A stretch of DNA of 64,000 nt from Clostridia bacterium (GCA_017408585.1 JAFQUJ010000007.1:31053-95052); one strand, 5' to 3'. Positions 1 to 9,878 are shown, numbered from the stretch's first letter. Made by a program: numbers and translations. Notes: generated by a model not told the origin, from the sequence alone.

Positions 1-39
1 GTAAGAGATTTTGCTACGCAATGGCATAAAGGCTCTTAA
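1..39 (+). CDS. C-terminal end of an upstream gene (partial)
   Basis: Frame 1 is open from the window edge for 12 codons, reads ...ATQWHKGS and stops at TAA (37-39). A strong terminator follows 20 bases later, which fits the end of a gene that begins outside the window. Too little is present to assign a family. Confidence 0.3.
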   Translation, partial: VRDFATQWHKGS

Positions 40-60
40 AAATTTAAATACCACTAATTA

Positions 61-88
61 AAAAAGCCGAGAATTTTCTCGGCTTTTT
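61..88 (+). terminator. Rho-independent terminator
   Basis: A perfect GCCGAGAA/TTCTCGGC stem lies between an A5 and a T5 tract, so it could act in both directions. The same 28-bp element, differing only at two loop bases, recurs at 13270-13297 at the far end of the RHS island. Confidence 0.85.
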
Positions 89-120
89 GTATGCAAAAAG
101 GAGCACAAAAGCACAAATTG

Positions 121-149
121 TTGACAAACGCATCATATAGTGCTAAAAT
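121..149 (+). promoter_or_regulatory. Sigma-A promoter of the 194-2464 lipoprotein gene
   Basis: TTGACA (121-126), a 17-nt spacer and TAAAAT (144-149), with an extended -10 TGC just before it. The gene's ribosome-binding site AAGGAG lies about 30 nt further downstream. Confidence 0.85.
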
Positions 150-193
150 AAAGGTAGGCAAATTGCCGAAAATTGACTTTAAGGAGAACATTT

Positions 194-2464
194 ATGAGAA
201 AATTAACACTTATTTTGCTCGCAATGGTATTGTGTATTTGTTGCTTTTCACTCATAGCGTGCGACGAGGAGGAAAGCACAACCTTCGAACCGGTTGAATA
301 CACTGTCGGCTACACAATTGGAAGCACTAACTTTAATTACACCATTACAACTGCGGAAAATGGTATGTATCCGTTTTCACTTAGCATAAATGGTGGAAAG
401 AAATACGATCTTGGCGCAGTTTTCAAAAACGAGGACGGAACTGTATCGTATGGCTCTGAAATAACATTTACGCTAAATGACGATAAGACGGCTACCATTG
501 TGAAAACCGCTAACGCAACATCCTTGCCCGCTACGCTCGCTCCAACCTACGATATGGTTGCGGGAGAATACACACCGATTGAGGGCTTTGTTTTGAATCG
601 TGCAAACGAGGAAGCACCCGAGGATCCCAAGCTTTACATAAGAGCTGACGGAACAGCAACCTTCATTGACATGGAATGCAAGGTTTATCCACTAATGGGT
701 ATGTATTACGAGAGTGTATTGCTTGTAAACGAGGAATACGAGGGCATTCTTTTGAAGCTCGATAAGACCAAAAACGAATATTCCAACGACAAAAACGACC
801 TTTCTATTAATTTTAGAGGTAGTAGCTTTATTGAATGCTATTACGAATTTTACTATGAAAATCGCACCAACTATGTGGGCGAAAGGTCTATGAATACCTA
901 TCTGCTTGAAATTTCAGATAACGGAACATTTATTTTGACCAACTATGATGTTGCTGTAATAGGAAAATGCAAGACCGAAAACGGCGTGACAACCCTAACC
1001 TCGTCAGATTATAATTCCACAGATAAAAAGCTTGTTGAAAGCGACGAGCTTGTAGAAATCAGTGGCGATAAATTTGACCTTGTAAGCGATGTTAAATACG
1101 AGGTAGGCGAAAAGGAGCTTGTTGTCTATAAAAACGGAATGTGCTATACAAATATACTTGATATAAGCTCAGGACAATTACAGATAGTTCGTGGCGTAAG
1201 TGATGATAATATCGTAGCTTACGACAGAGAAGGCACTCATATATTTAATAAAAACCTTGACTATATAGGGTACATAACCAGGCCAAATGTGTATGTTTCC
1301 CATACTACGCAAAATATATATAAGGATTTGTCATCAAACAAAAAGCTCATTGTTGATAAGACAAATGGCAAGGCGCTTGTATTTGTAAACACCGCAGGCC
1401 CCGATGGCACTACCCCATATTATGCGTATTATGACAATCTCTCGATTGCTAACAATTGTGCATTTGCAACACATTCACAAGGTGATAGCCAAATGTATCT
1501 TTTGATGGCAGATACAATGGAATATTTTTGCGTGCCATATAGCACACAAATCTATTCAAACATCATAAGCGAGGGCTTTACACTCAAAAAATACGATACA
1601 ATAGAGTTCATTTCAAGCCTTGGATGGCAAGAAAATGTGATTTATTCAGACTCATACATTTTCCAATCCGGAAATAAGTGCGCAATCCTTGTGGTAAACA
1701 AGGAATATGAGGCTTGTGGATTTTCCGATATTGGAGAAACAGTCAAGACTTATCCTCTTACAGGCGGTATGATAGTTGACGGACTTTCAAATAGCCGAGT
1801 TGTTTACATATTTATTGAGGACGAGGGCAGGCTAACCATTCGCGAAAACGAAAACGAAATATATGGTACAAAGGCGCAGGCAATCGAGGATTACTTCGTT
1901 TTGTATTCAGAATCCTCTGCATATTTGTTCAACAATAAAACAGGCGAATATGTAATGCGTATTTCAGATCCCGACTTTGCAGGATTTTCAAATCTTGTTG
2001 CGTACTACATAGGTGGGTATGAGGATCTCACGGTAAGCTGGTATAAGCGTCCGCATTATGTGAGCAAGAATGGAGATTTTGTTTACATCGCTAACGGAGG
2101 AGATGCAATCGAATATGTAAGATACGAATGCACTCAAACTCCTGACATTTTTGAAAACGAATGGTATTATGTAAAAAATGATACAGGGCTCGATTTTGTT
2201 ATGATGATACAAAATGGTCATTGTTATACATGCCATATTTACCATGATTACGAAACAGAGCAAAAGGATAGCTTCGACATAATGCTTGATGAGGTTAACG
2301 CTACTACCGTAACAAGCAAAACAACCGATACACTTGATGATGGCAAGATTTTAACCACACTTCAGCTTGAAAATGGTAAGATAATTGAGATAACCGCAAG
2401 CTTTAATGACGCTGACGAAAACAATTCGAATGCGTGGGTGGATTTCAATATTGAAATTGAATAA
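194..2464 (+). CDS. Large secreted lipoprotein of unknown function
   Basis: The 756-residue product starts with a lipoprotein signal: basic MRK, a hydrophobic stretch and the lipobox LIAC at about residues 20-23, so it should be anchored to the outer face of the membrane. I chose ATG 194 because AAGGAG sits 8 nt upstream; an in-frame ATG at 173 has no ribosome-binding site and would hide the signal peptide. The mature part is rich in Tyr, Asn, Asp and Glu, with many short beta-type segments and no motif I recognise. It has its own promoter (121-149) and terminator (2491-2521), and it lies immediately upstream of the RHS gene in the same orientation. A role linked to RHS is possible only by proximity. 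Confidence 0.85.
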   Translation: MRKLTLILLAMVLCICCFSLIACDEEESTTFEPVEYTVGYTIGSTNFNYTITTAENGMYPFSLSINGGKKYDLGAVFKNEDGTVSYGSEITFTLNDDKTATIVKTANATSLPATLAPTYDMVAGEYTPIEGFVLNRANEEAPEDPKLYIRADGTATFIDMECKVYPLMGMYYESVLLVNEEYEGILLKLDKTKNEYSNDKNDLSINFRGSSFIECYYEFYYENRTNYVGERSMNTYLLEISDNGTFILTNYDVAVIGKCKTENGVTTLTSSDYNSTDKKLVESDELVEISGDKFDLVSDVKYEVGEKELVVYKNGMCYTNILDISSGQLQIVRGVSDDNIVAYDREGTHIFNKNLDYIGYITRPNVYVSHTTQNIYKDLSSNKKLIVDKTNGKALVFVNTAGPDGTTPYYAYYDNLSIANNCAFATHSQGDSQMYLLMADTMEYFCVPYSTQIYSNIISEGFTLKKYDTIEFISSLGWQENVIYSDSYIFQSGNKCAILVVNKEYEACGFSDIGETVKTYPLTGGMIVDGLSNSRVVYIFIEDEGRLTIRENENEIYGTKAQAIEDYFVLYSESSAYLFNNKTGEYVMRISDPDFAGFSNLVAYYIGGYEDLTVSWYKRPHYVSKNGDFVYIANGGDAIEYVRYECTQTPDIFENEWYYVKNDTGLDFVMMIQNGHCYTCHIYHDYETEQKDSFDIMLDEVNATTVTSKTTDTLDDGKILTTLQLENGKIIEITASFNDADENNSNAWVDFNIEIE

Positions 2465-2490
2465 AAATAAACAGACCAAGAACCGTCCTA

Positions 2491-2521
2491 AAAGACTATC
2501 GCATAAGCGATAGTCTTTTTT
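2491..2521 (+). terminator. Rho-independent terminator
   Basis: AAAGACTATCGC/GCGATAGTCTTT hairpin with a short ATAA loop followed by T6, about 26 nt after the lipoprotein stop codon. Confidence 0.85.
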
Positions 2522-2620
2522 CATTTTTCGCAAAAAATAAAAAAATCAAAAAAATTTCAAAAAATGTGTCACACTTTTCATTTTCCATTGTTTTATTAAT
2601 AGAAGATAAAAGCAAAAGCT

Positions 2621-2683
2621 GAAATCATCGTTATCCTGCACAAAAATCAACCTCAAAATTTGTGCAAAATGCGAAGAATGATT
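2621..2683. other. Nested inverted repeats upstream of the RHS gene
   Basis: The 357-nt gap 2465-2822 holds no gene. It contains TGCACAAA (2637-2644) facing TTTGTGCA (2659-2666), nested within AATCAT (2623-2628) and ATGATT (2678-2683). This could be an operator or a leader structure of the RHS gene. A TTGACA at 2718 and a GATAAT at 2746 lie downstream, but their 22-nt spacing is too wide for a normal promoter. A very A-rich stretch with an AAGGAAAAAG ribosome-binding site precedes ATG 2823. Confidence 0.4.
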
Positions 2684-2822
2684 TTTTCAAAAAAAATTTA
2701 AAAAAATTTAATATTTTTTGACAAAATTCGACTCTTTATATGTGAGATAATGGAAAAAAAGGGGGGATTTTAAACAAAAATCAAAGCCAAAAGCAAATCA
2801 AACAATAGGAAAGGAAAAAGTT

Positions 2823-5800
2823 ATGGAAATTAAAAGAAAAAGCACACTAAAGCTCCTCGCATTCATCTTGTCCGTGCTTATGCTGATAGTGTCAATGCCA
2901 CTCACCGCCTTCGCGCTGGCGCTTGATAGCTTAAACGATAGCACCGACACACCAAGCACAAGCCCTAAGGACATAATTGTGCTAGAGGAGGACAAAGCAT
3001 TAAGAGAGGAAAATGTCAAGCATTTTAAGCTCTCAAACGGAACAACAAAGGCGGTAATCTATCCCGGAGCGGTACACTATAAGGACGCAAACGGAAATTG
3101 GATAGATATTGACAACGCCTTGACCCTTAACGGAAGCGAATACTCTACAAGCAATAAATCAAAAATAAAATTCGCAACCAAATCAGGCTCAAATTGCTTG
3201 ATAAGCATTAAGGACGGAGAATATAAGATAGATTTCACCCCCCTTAATACAAATAAAGTAAATGTGGCAATCGAAAACCCACAAAAGAGCAATAGCCGTA
3301 AATTCGAGGATTTGTCAAGGCTAAATAGCCTCGTATCAATGGCAACATACGCCAACATCTATGACGGAATAGACCTCGAATACATACTAGCAGGCAATAA
3401 TGTCAAGGAAAATATTATTGTCAAGGAAAAACAAGACTCATACACCTTCGCCTTCGAGCTAAAGCTGAATAAATTGAGCGCAATGCTTGAAAACGGAGCG
3501 GTAATTTTAACAGACGCCGACACGGGCGAGCAAAAATATAAAATCCCCACCCCGTATATGTATGACGCTAATGGCGTTTATAGTAATGGCGTCGAATATA
3601 GCCTTGTTCAAGAGAGTAAATGGAAATATACCCTCACCGTAATCGCTAGCGCCGATTGGATAAACGAGGACGAAAGAGCCTTCCCCGTCACAATCGACCC
3701 AACAATAGGCTATGAAAGCACGCAAATAAATGACTATACCATAAAAAACGGTCAAATAACCGATAACGAAATGCTCAAAATAGGAGGGGGAAGCTCCTCA
3801 TATATAGAGCTTTCAAGTCTGCCAAGCTTCCCTAAGGACGCATACCTTACAGACGCCTATCTGTCCCTGAATTATCTTGCAGGAAGCGGAACAATAGGAC
3901 TTTTCGATACAAACGAAGCAAATCCACCTATGGATTATGTAAATGTAAGCGATGATGACACACAGTGGTACACCTTGAACCTGCGTAACCTCGTAGATGC
4001 GTGGTATAAGGGAACATACGAGGAATATATAATTTGCCTCGGAATGATATCGGGCGCAGAGGTTTCCGTGGCATCAAGCGATACAGTCGATGCCTCAAGA
4101 CCGATAATAGCTATCACCTACCGTGATATGAAGGGCGCAGAGCCATATTGGAGCTTTATCTCTCAAAGCGCCGGCAACGCAGGAACAGGAAGCATCAATT
4201 TGGCAACAGGAAATCTCTTGTTTGAAATAAGCACACCCTCAACCACCGATAGCTTGTTTAGCTTCACCCCCAGCCTCATATATAATTCAGCTATCGCAGG
4301 CGAGGAATATAAATATTCTAACGCTCAAATAGGCTATTGGGGAACATATGTCGCAAATGGCTTCAAAGCAAACTTTAACGAGGCATTGATTAAGGATAGC
4401 TATATCAATTCAAATGGCGATAGCGAAACCTACTATATCTGGGCAGATAGCGACGGAACAGAGCACTATTTTATCAAGGATAGCGAGGGCGTGTATCGTG
4501 ACGAGGACGGCTTACAGCTCACCCTCAGCACAAACGATAACGATATAACGCAGAATTGCATAATAACCGATAGCGCACATAATCAAAGAATATTCGCGCA
4601 TATGTCGGGAACAGTTTCAAGCGAAATCGAAGCAACATGGTATCTTAGCAAGCTCCGTGACCCTAGCGGAAATGAATTGTATTTTCAAATAGATGGCTCG
4701 AAAAAGCCAAACGATATAAAGATTATACCAAATGGTCAAAATGCTATCACAATGATAAGCCCATTGTATAACGCCAATAGTAGACTAGCGCTTTTGTGGA
4801 ATAATTCTTCAAAGGAAGGCGTAGTTTTCCGTCATAGCACTAACCCTGATGATGACGAGGAACTCAGTACAAATGGTGGAAAATACCTAAGAGAAGCTAT
4901 TTATATCAAGTGCGAAAGCAATATCGGCTGGAGCTATGTAATGAATAATTTCTTAGGCGATTTTGATAACCAAACCGACGGAATAACCGTCAATGCCATA
5001 ATGCAATATTCCTACGACCCAAACGGATACTTGACAGAAGCCCACGATACCCTGTCAGGCTATAAAATAAAATATACCTATGAAGACGGACAGGTAACAG
5101 GCGTCACCGAATATGGTAAAAATGGCACACAGGGTCAAACAATCGGCATAAATTACGAAACAGGCTATACAGAGGTGCACACCTCAGGCTCAAACGATAT
5201 TTATGGCGACAACGACGATATAATCAATGTCTATGTCTTTGATAACCAAGGCAGAACCATAACCACATACTCAACAAACGAAGATAGAACCGAAATTTAC
5301 GGAGCTTCAAGCGGTGAGTATGATGGTGAGGCTACAAACAGTTTAAAGACAAGCAGTGTTTCAAGCGGAACTTCGTCTAACTATATAGTTAATGGAAATT
5401 TTGAAGTAACAGATAGTCTTTGGCAGTGGACTGTAAGTGATTCAAACAAGGTTACATTCCAATATGAAGACGGAAATGCACCCGCTTGGGATAATGGAAG
5501 GGCTGTTATTTCTGCTGATAAAAACACCGAACAGTATATAAAACAAACGGTAGTTTTGACCGACGGAGATTATACAATGTCTCTTGATCTAAAAGGCTTG
5601 TCCGATACGGAACTTATAACAGTTAAACTAATAGCTCAAACAAGAGATGGTGTAAGCTATGAAAAGGAAATAGTGATTGATAGTAGCACATCTGTTGACA
5701 AAACGGATTTTGCAACAATGAGCTTTTCCCTAGATGGCGAATTAAACTCCGCAATTATATGTGATGTGTTTGTTAAAGTAGTAGCAGAAGACGAGGCTGT

Positions 5801-8800
5801 AAGTGTTGAAATAGATAATTTAATGCTATCAAAAACAACCGGTGCTCAAAAATACAATTATGTAAACGATGCCGAGTTTGAGCTTAGCTACTTTGGAGAA
5901 AATACTAATAATGTAGGTATTTGGTGTACTGCTCCAATAGAAACAAATACAGATTGGTATACCACATTTAGAAAATCATTAAAACTAAGTGGTGAAATTG
6001 ACGAAGAAAAATATGTAACTCAGCTTATATATAAAGCAACAGAGCAGGAAATGCAATTGTCGTCTAACGGATTTTGTGCAACTCAATATCCAACAATGTT
6101 CAATTTGTCAGGCTTTGGAAAAGCAACCTCAATTTTAAGCAGTAAAGATAGCTTTTTTGGATTGAAGCTTGAAATAAAGGTGCTAGTGCCTGAATATAAT
6201 GAAAACAATGAAATTATAGGCTTTACAGAAAAGCCACTTGAATATGAGACTAAATTCAAACAGAACACGCAAAATTGGCAATATTCAAGTGTTTCAGCAG
6301 TAATTCCCGAAAATGTATTTATAAGTGAAATTCGTGTGTATTGTGAATATTCAAACAATTTGGGAGAAGCCTTGTTTGACAAAATTTCATTGACACAAGA
6401 AAACGCAGGAGATATTGTTCAATATGATTATTATAGCGGTGGAAGAATAAAATCACAAAAGAGTAGTTCCAGCGTTGTTAATTATGTGTACTATGATGAC
6501 GGAAATGTTGAATATGCAATATTTAATGATAAAATGATTCGTTATGAATATAGCTCTAACAAAGTAAGTAAGCAAACTACATATTTATACGACCGATATA
6601 TCTATGATGTGGAAAATCCCACAATAGCCATGAACTATAAAGAGCTTATGACAATAGATAATATTGTAGTTTACGAATATGACTCATATGGATTGCCTAT
6701 AAAAACTCGTGTTTCCGGTGGTGATACTTATTCAGAAACCATATATGAATATTATTACGATAACAGAATATTTGGAGCAATAAAATCCGTTACTGATTCA
6801 CTTGGAAATGTAACAAGATATTTTTATGATAACAAAAACGGAAATCTTATAGCAACAACAGAGCCAGATGGTTATGGAATATATTATAGATATGATGATT
6901 TGGGAAATGTTGTTTCTATTCAAAAAGCAATGTATAATGGTGGAAATGCTGCCTTGTCGGTTAGTGGAAATGGATTGGTTACATTTGAGTATGATGACGC
7001 AAATATGTTACAATCTATAAACGCCAATGGAACGATTTACGATTTTACATACGACATTTTTGGAAATGGAGAAGAAATATTTATAGGTGATGATAAAATT
7101 ATTGAACAGACCTATAATTCCAATAATGGCAAGCTGTTGAGTGTAAGATATGGTAATAATGTACTTATAGAATATACTTATGATAATTTGGATAGAGTAA
7201 CAGAAATTACCTATTCAAAGGGTTCAAAAAGTCGAACATATACCTATACATATGATTCAAGTGGAAATGTAATAAAGGTTGAAAATGACGATAACAATCA
7301 AACAACCATGTATGATTATGACTCGTCAGGAAACTTGAAGAGATATTATACTTATAATAGCAATACAGGTATAATAATTAATTCTATGTCGTATTCCTAT
7401 GATAGCAAAGCGAGATTGTCTGAGGCTTCGTATTATAAAGACTTTTTAATCAATAGTGATGTTTATGAATATTATACTGCGAATCATAATTATCAATACG
7501 AGTATGGTAATGACGATAGTCTTTCGAGTTCTTCCATCAGCTTTATGAATAACAACATGTATAGCTTTAATTATTCGTATGACGCGTTTGGACGCTTGAC
7601 ACAAAGGACAAGCCATTTTAATGAGGAAATGACAATTATCAATGCGTATGTATATGTAAACGATAATTCCAAAACCTCAAATAGAGTGGATAAATATATC
7701 TCTCAAATAAGTGGATTTATTTCCTTTGAATATGATTATGAATATGACACTAATGGAAATATAACAAAGGTGTATATATCAGAAGATAATTTGATATATA
7801 GCTATGAATACGATTCGCATAATCGCTTGACAAGAGAGAACGATGCAATACAAGAAAAGACATACATATATTTGTATGATCCTAGCGGAAATATATTCAG
7901 AATAAAAGAATATTCCTATACAACGGAAGGTATAGCCTCGGCTACCCTTAAAAGAACAATTTCATATACATATTCAACAGGCGCATGGAAAGACCAACTG
8001 GTGTCGTATAAAATTGAAAATGCAGACGGGACAGAGGTCGAAAAAACAATAGCCTATGACGAAATAGGAAATCCAACAGAATACCTAGGATATGATATGG
8101 AATGGAACGAGCTGGGAGAATTAGAAGTAATTAGAAATGGCGAAGAAATTCTTGCGTATTATGATTATAGTGATAGTGGCATTCGTTCTAGAAAAACGGT
8201 GGATGGAGTAATTCATAATTACATATATGAAGGAACGACACTTTTATACGAATATTACGGAGAAGTATTTATAGCCTATTTCTATGACGAATCAGGCGCT
8301 CCCATTGGAATGGCATATCGTGACGGAAGCAAAGCAAATCTAAATCTGCCAATGGAAGAACAATTTGAGTATTATTACTTTACAAAGAACCTACAAGGTG
8401 ATATAATGATAGTAATGAGCGATAATGGAATTGCAGTTGCCGCTTACTCTTATGACGCTTGGGGAAATCATATAGTAGATGCTCAAAGCGGTTACGAGTA
8501 TATCGCAAATGCAAATCCATTTAGATATCGTGGATATTATTATGACGCAGAAACAGGCTTTTATTATCTACAAACAAGATATTATGACCCTCAGTTAAGA
8601 AGATTTATCAGCGCTGACGATATCGGTTTTCTGGGTGCAGATGGTGGCTTGCAATCTTACAATTTGTATGCGTACTGCCAGAATAATCCTATTATGTATG
8701 CCGATCCTAGTGGAGAGTTTGCGATATCTTTGATTGTAGGGTTAGCGGTGTCATTTGTAATTGGGACTATAGCAAGTGCAACTAGTCAGTATGTTCAATA

Positions 8801-9290
8801 TGGAGAAGTTAATGTACTACAGGCGGGAATTGATGGGTTGTTTGCAGTTGCTTCAACAGCATTGGCTTATACGGGCATTGGTTTAGTTGGTTCTATTGCT
8901 GTGGGAGCAGGAATGGGATTGGCACAATACGCAATTGACTCGGCTATATTTCACGATGATTTTACTTGGTCTGGTGCTTTAATCGCAACTGGATTAGGTG
9001 CTTTAGGTGGGTTGGCTAGTGGTAGAGGCGCTCAACACTTTAAGTCTATTGGAAGCAATCTTGACGAAACAGGAAGAACAGGTGTTAAGGCGATTCTTAC
9101 TGCGTTTGATAGATATGGAAAAGGCTCAGGCTATCAAAAAGTAATGAATTTATGGGGAGGTAGAGTTGCAAATTCTCTAGCAAATTCTATTTCTCAAAAT
9201 TTTACAAAAAGTGCGTTAATCATTTGGGGCACAACGGCTACAACTTATGTAGCAAGTTATTGGTTAGGAAAAATTAATTGGGGATTTTAG
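2823..9290 (+). CDS. Secreted RHS/YD-repeat polymorphic toxin-type protein
   Basis: The 2155-residue protein begins with a signal peptide (about residues 1-33). Residues ~300-430 resemble the DNRLRE-type domain often found in Firmicutes RHS proteins. After it comes GSINLATGNLLFE, the usual opening of an RHS shell. Residues ~850-1190 hold two beta-sandwich, carbohydrate-binding-like modules. Residues ~1200-1830 are dense YD repeats (YDxxGN, YxYDxxxRL). The RHS core (YRGYYYDAETG...RYYDPQLRRFIS...NPIMYADPSGE) lies at about 1898-1965. In the RHS family the shell encloses a C-terminal toxic tip. Here the last ~190 residues are Gly/Ala-rich with hydrophobic segments and match no toxin I recognise. 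The immunity candidate starts 8 nt after the stop. Base composition shifts to more AT near 5.3 kb, suggesting a mosaic gene. Confidence 0.93.
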   Translation: MEIKRKSTLKLLAFILSVLMLIVSMPLTAFALALDSLNDSTDTPSTSPKDIIVLEEDKALREENVKHFKLSNGTTKAVIYPGAVHYKDANGNWIDIDNALTLNGSEYSTSNKSKIKFATKSGSNCLISIKDGEYKIDFTPLNTNKVNVAIENPQKSNSRKFEDLSRLNSLVSMATYANIYDGIDLEYILAGNNVKENIIVKEKQDSYTFAFELKLNKLSAMLENGAVILTDADTGEQKYKIPTPYMYDANGVYSNGVEYSLVQESKWKYTLTVIASADWINEDERAFPVTIDPTIGYESTQINDYTIKNGQITDNEMLKIGGGSSSYIELSSLPSFPKDAYLTDAYLSLNYLAGSGTIGLFDTNEANPPMDYVNVSDDDTQWYTLNLRNLVDAWYKGTYEEYIICLGMISGAEVSVASSDTVDASRPIIAITYRDMKGAEPYWSFISQSAGNAGTGSINLATGNLLFEISTPSTTDSLFSFTPSLIYNSAIAGEEYKYSNAQIGYWGTYVANGFKANFNEALIKDSYINSNGDSETYYIWADSDGTEHYFIKDSEGVYRDEDGLQLTLSTNDNDITQNCIITDSAHNQRIFAHMSGTVSSEIEATWYLSKLRDPSGNELYFQIDGSKKPNDIKIIPNGQNAITMISPLYNANSRLALLWNNSSKEGVVFRHSTNPDDDEELSTNGGKYLREAIYIKCESNIGWSYVMNNFLGDFDNQTDGITVNAIMQYSYDPNGYLTEAHDTLSGYKIKYTYEDGQVTGVTEYGKNGTQGQTIGINYETGYTEVHTSGSNDIYGDNDDIINVYVFDNQGRTITTYSTNEDRTEIYGASSGEYDGEATNSLKTSSVSSGTSSNYIVNGNFEVTDSLWQWTVSDSNKVTFQYEDGNAPAWDNGRAVISADKNTEQYIKQTVVLTDGDYTMSLDLKGLSDTELITVKLIAQTRDGVSYEKEIVIDSSTSVDKTDFATMSFSLDGELNSAIICDVFVKVVAEDEAVSVEIDNLMLSKTTGAQKYNYVNDAEFELSYFGENTNNVGIWCTAPIETNTDWYTTFRKSLKLSGEIDEEKYVTQLIYKATEQEMQLSSNGFCATQYPTMFNLSGFGKATSILSSKDSFFGLKLEIKVLVPEYNENNEIIGFTEKPLEYETKFKQNTQNWQYSSVSAVIPENVFISEIRVYCEYSNNLGEALFDKISLTQENAGDIVQYDYYSGGRIKSQKSSSSVVNYVYYDDGNVEYAIFNDKMIRYEYSSNKVSKQTTYLYDRYIYDVENPTIAMNYKELMTIDNIVVYEYDSYGLPIKTRVSGGDTYSETIYEYYYDNRIFGAIKSVTDSLGNVTRYFYDNKNGNLIATTEPDGYGIYYRYDDLGNVVSIQKAMYNGGNAALSVSGNGLVTFEYDDANMLQSINANGTIYDFTYDIFGNGEEIFIGDDKIIEQTYNSNNGKLLSVRYGNNVLIEYTYDNLDRVTEITYSKGSKSRTYTYTYDSSGNVIKVENDDNNQTTMYDYDSSGNLKRYYTYNSNTGIIINSMSYSYDSKARLSEASYYKDFLINSDVYEYYTANHNYQYEYGNDDSLSSSSISFMNNNMYSFNYSYDAFGRLTQRTSHFNEEMTIINAYVYVNDNSKTSNRVDKYISQISGFISFEYDYEYDTNGNITKVYISEDNLIYSYEYDSHNRLTRENDAIQEKTYIYLYDPSGNIFRIKEYSYTTEGIASATLKRTISYTYSTGAWKDQLVSYKIENADGTEVEKTIAYDEIGNPTEYLGYDMEWNELGELEVIRNGEEILAYYDYSDSGIRSRKTVDGVIHNYIYEGTTLLYEYYGEVFIAYFYDESGAPIGMAYRDGSKANLNLPMEEQFEYYYFTKNLQGDIMIVMSDNGIAVAAYSYDAWGNHIVDAQSGYEYIANANPFRYRGYYYDAETGFYYLQTRYYDPQLRRFISADDIGFLGADGGLQSYNLYAYCQNNPIMYADPSGEFAISLIVGLAVSFVIGTIASATSQYVQYGEVNVLQAGIDGLFAVASTALAYTGIGLVGSIAVGAGMGLAQYAIDSAIFHDDFTWSGALIATGLGALGGLASGRGAQHFKSIGSNLDETGRTGVKAILTAFDRYGKGSGYQKVMNLWGGRVANSLANSISQNFTKSALIIWGTTATTYVASYWLGKINWGF

Positions 9291-9298
9291 GAGGAAAA

Positions 9299-9733
9299 AT
9301 GGAATTATTATATTTAGTTGGAACTATATGGGCACTTTTGTTTTTAACATTTGCTTTTTGTTTTGATGATAGAAGGCCTATGTCAACAAAACTAAAATAT
9401 AAATATAGAGTTAAGGAAAATTCGATATTTAGAAAAATTATCAAATTTAAAGATAAAAAACACTATCCTTGCAATTATTTTAAAATAGTTCCATTTTATG
9501 TATTTCTATTATTAGCAGTTTTAAGTTTAATCCTATTATTTGTTGATATATTTACTAATGGCTTTATTACCAATACTATTCCTGAAGAAGCTTTTATAAT
9601 AGCAATGTTATGCATTTTTGTAATTAGTATTGCTTACTTTCTTGTTATTATCATTTGGTGGGAGATTGTTGATTATAACGAGTTTAAGTTCGCTAAAGAA
9701 GAATTATATAAAGAAAGAAAAAATAAAAAATAA
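9299..9733 (+). CDS. Small membrane protein, candidate immunity protein for the RHS tip
   Basis: The 144-residue product has about three hydrophobic helices (residues ~3-20, ~65-88, ~100-122) and a Lys-rich C-terminal tail. ATG 9299 is chosen because AGGAGG lies 5 nt upstream; a start at 9278 would overlap the RHS gene and lacks a ribosome-binding site. Polymorphic toxin genes are typically followed at once by their immunity gene, and this one follows 8 nt after the RHS stop in the same orientation. A membrane-embedded immunity protein would fit a tip that acts in or crosses the membrane. That function is inferred from position only; the sequence matches no family I can name. Confidence 0.8.
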   Translation: MELLYLVGTIWALLFLTFAFCFDDRRPMSTKLKYKYRVKENSIFRKIIKFKDKKHYPCNYFKIVPFYVFLLLAVLSLILLFVDIFTNGFITNTIPEEAFIIAMLCIFVISIAYFLVIIIWWEIVDYNEFKFAKEELYKERKNKK

Positions 9734-9815
9734 GACAGACAGTGGACGATTCTGTGTCTCCAAATTAAAAAAGGATAAGGGGTAGGAAACTACCCCCTAT
9801 TCAAAACTAAATATA
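9734..9815 (+). repeat. RHS-cassette boundary repeat, copy A
   Basis: Begins one base after the immunity gene. It has a palindrome-ended head (AGACA...GGACGATTCTG...TGTCT), an A-rich spacer, a hairpin (GGGGTAG-GAAA-CTACCCC), and then a shared tail ending CAAAACTAAATATA. RHS coding homology starts exactly at its end. Copies B (11354-11433) and C (13174-13239) are nearly identical over their shared parts. Confidence 0.9.
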
Positions 9816-9878
9816 TACACCGAACAAGGAGAGCTAGCAGTATCATATAAATATGATGCTTGGGGCAAGGTAATAAGC

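Noticed and set aside
91-297. 68-codon open frame overlapping the lipoprotein start
   Set aside because: It starts in the terminator tail and overlaps a well-supported gene in another frame, with no ribosome-binding site.
2718-2751. TTGACA plus GATAAT as promoter of the RHS gene
   Set aside because: The 22-nt spacer is too long, and no better -10 stands at 16-18 nt.
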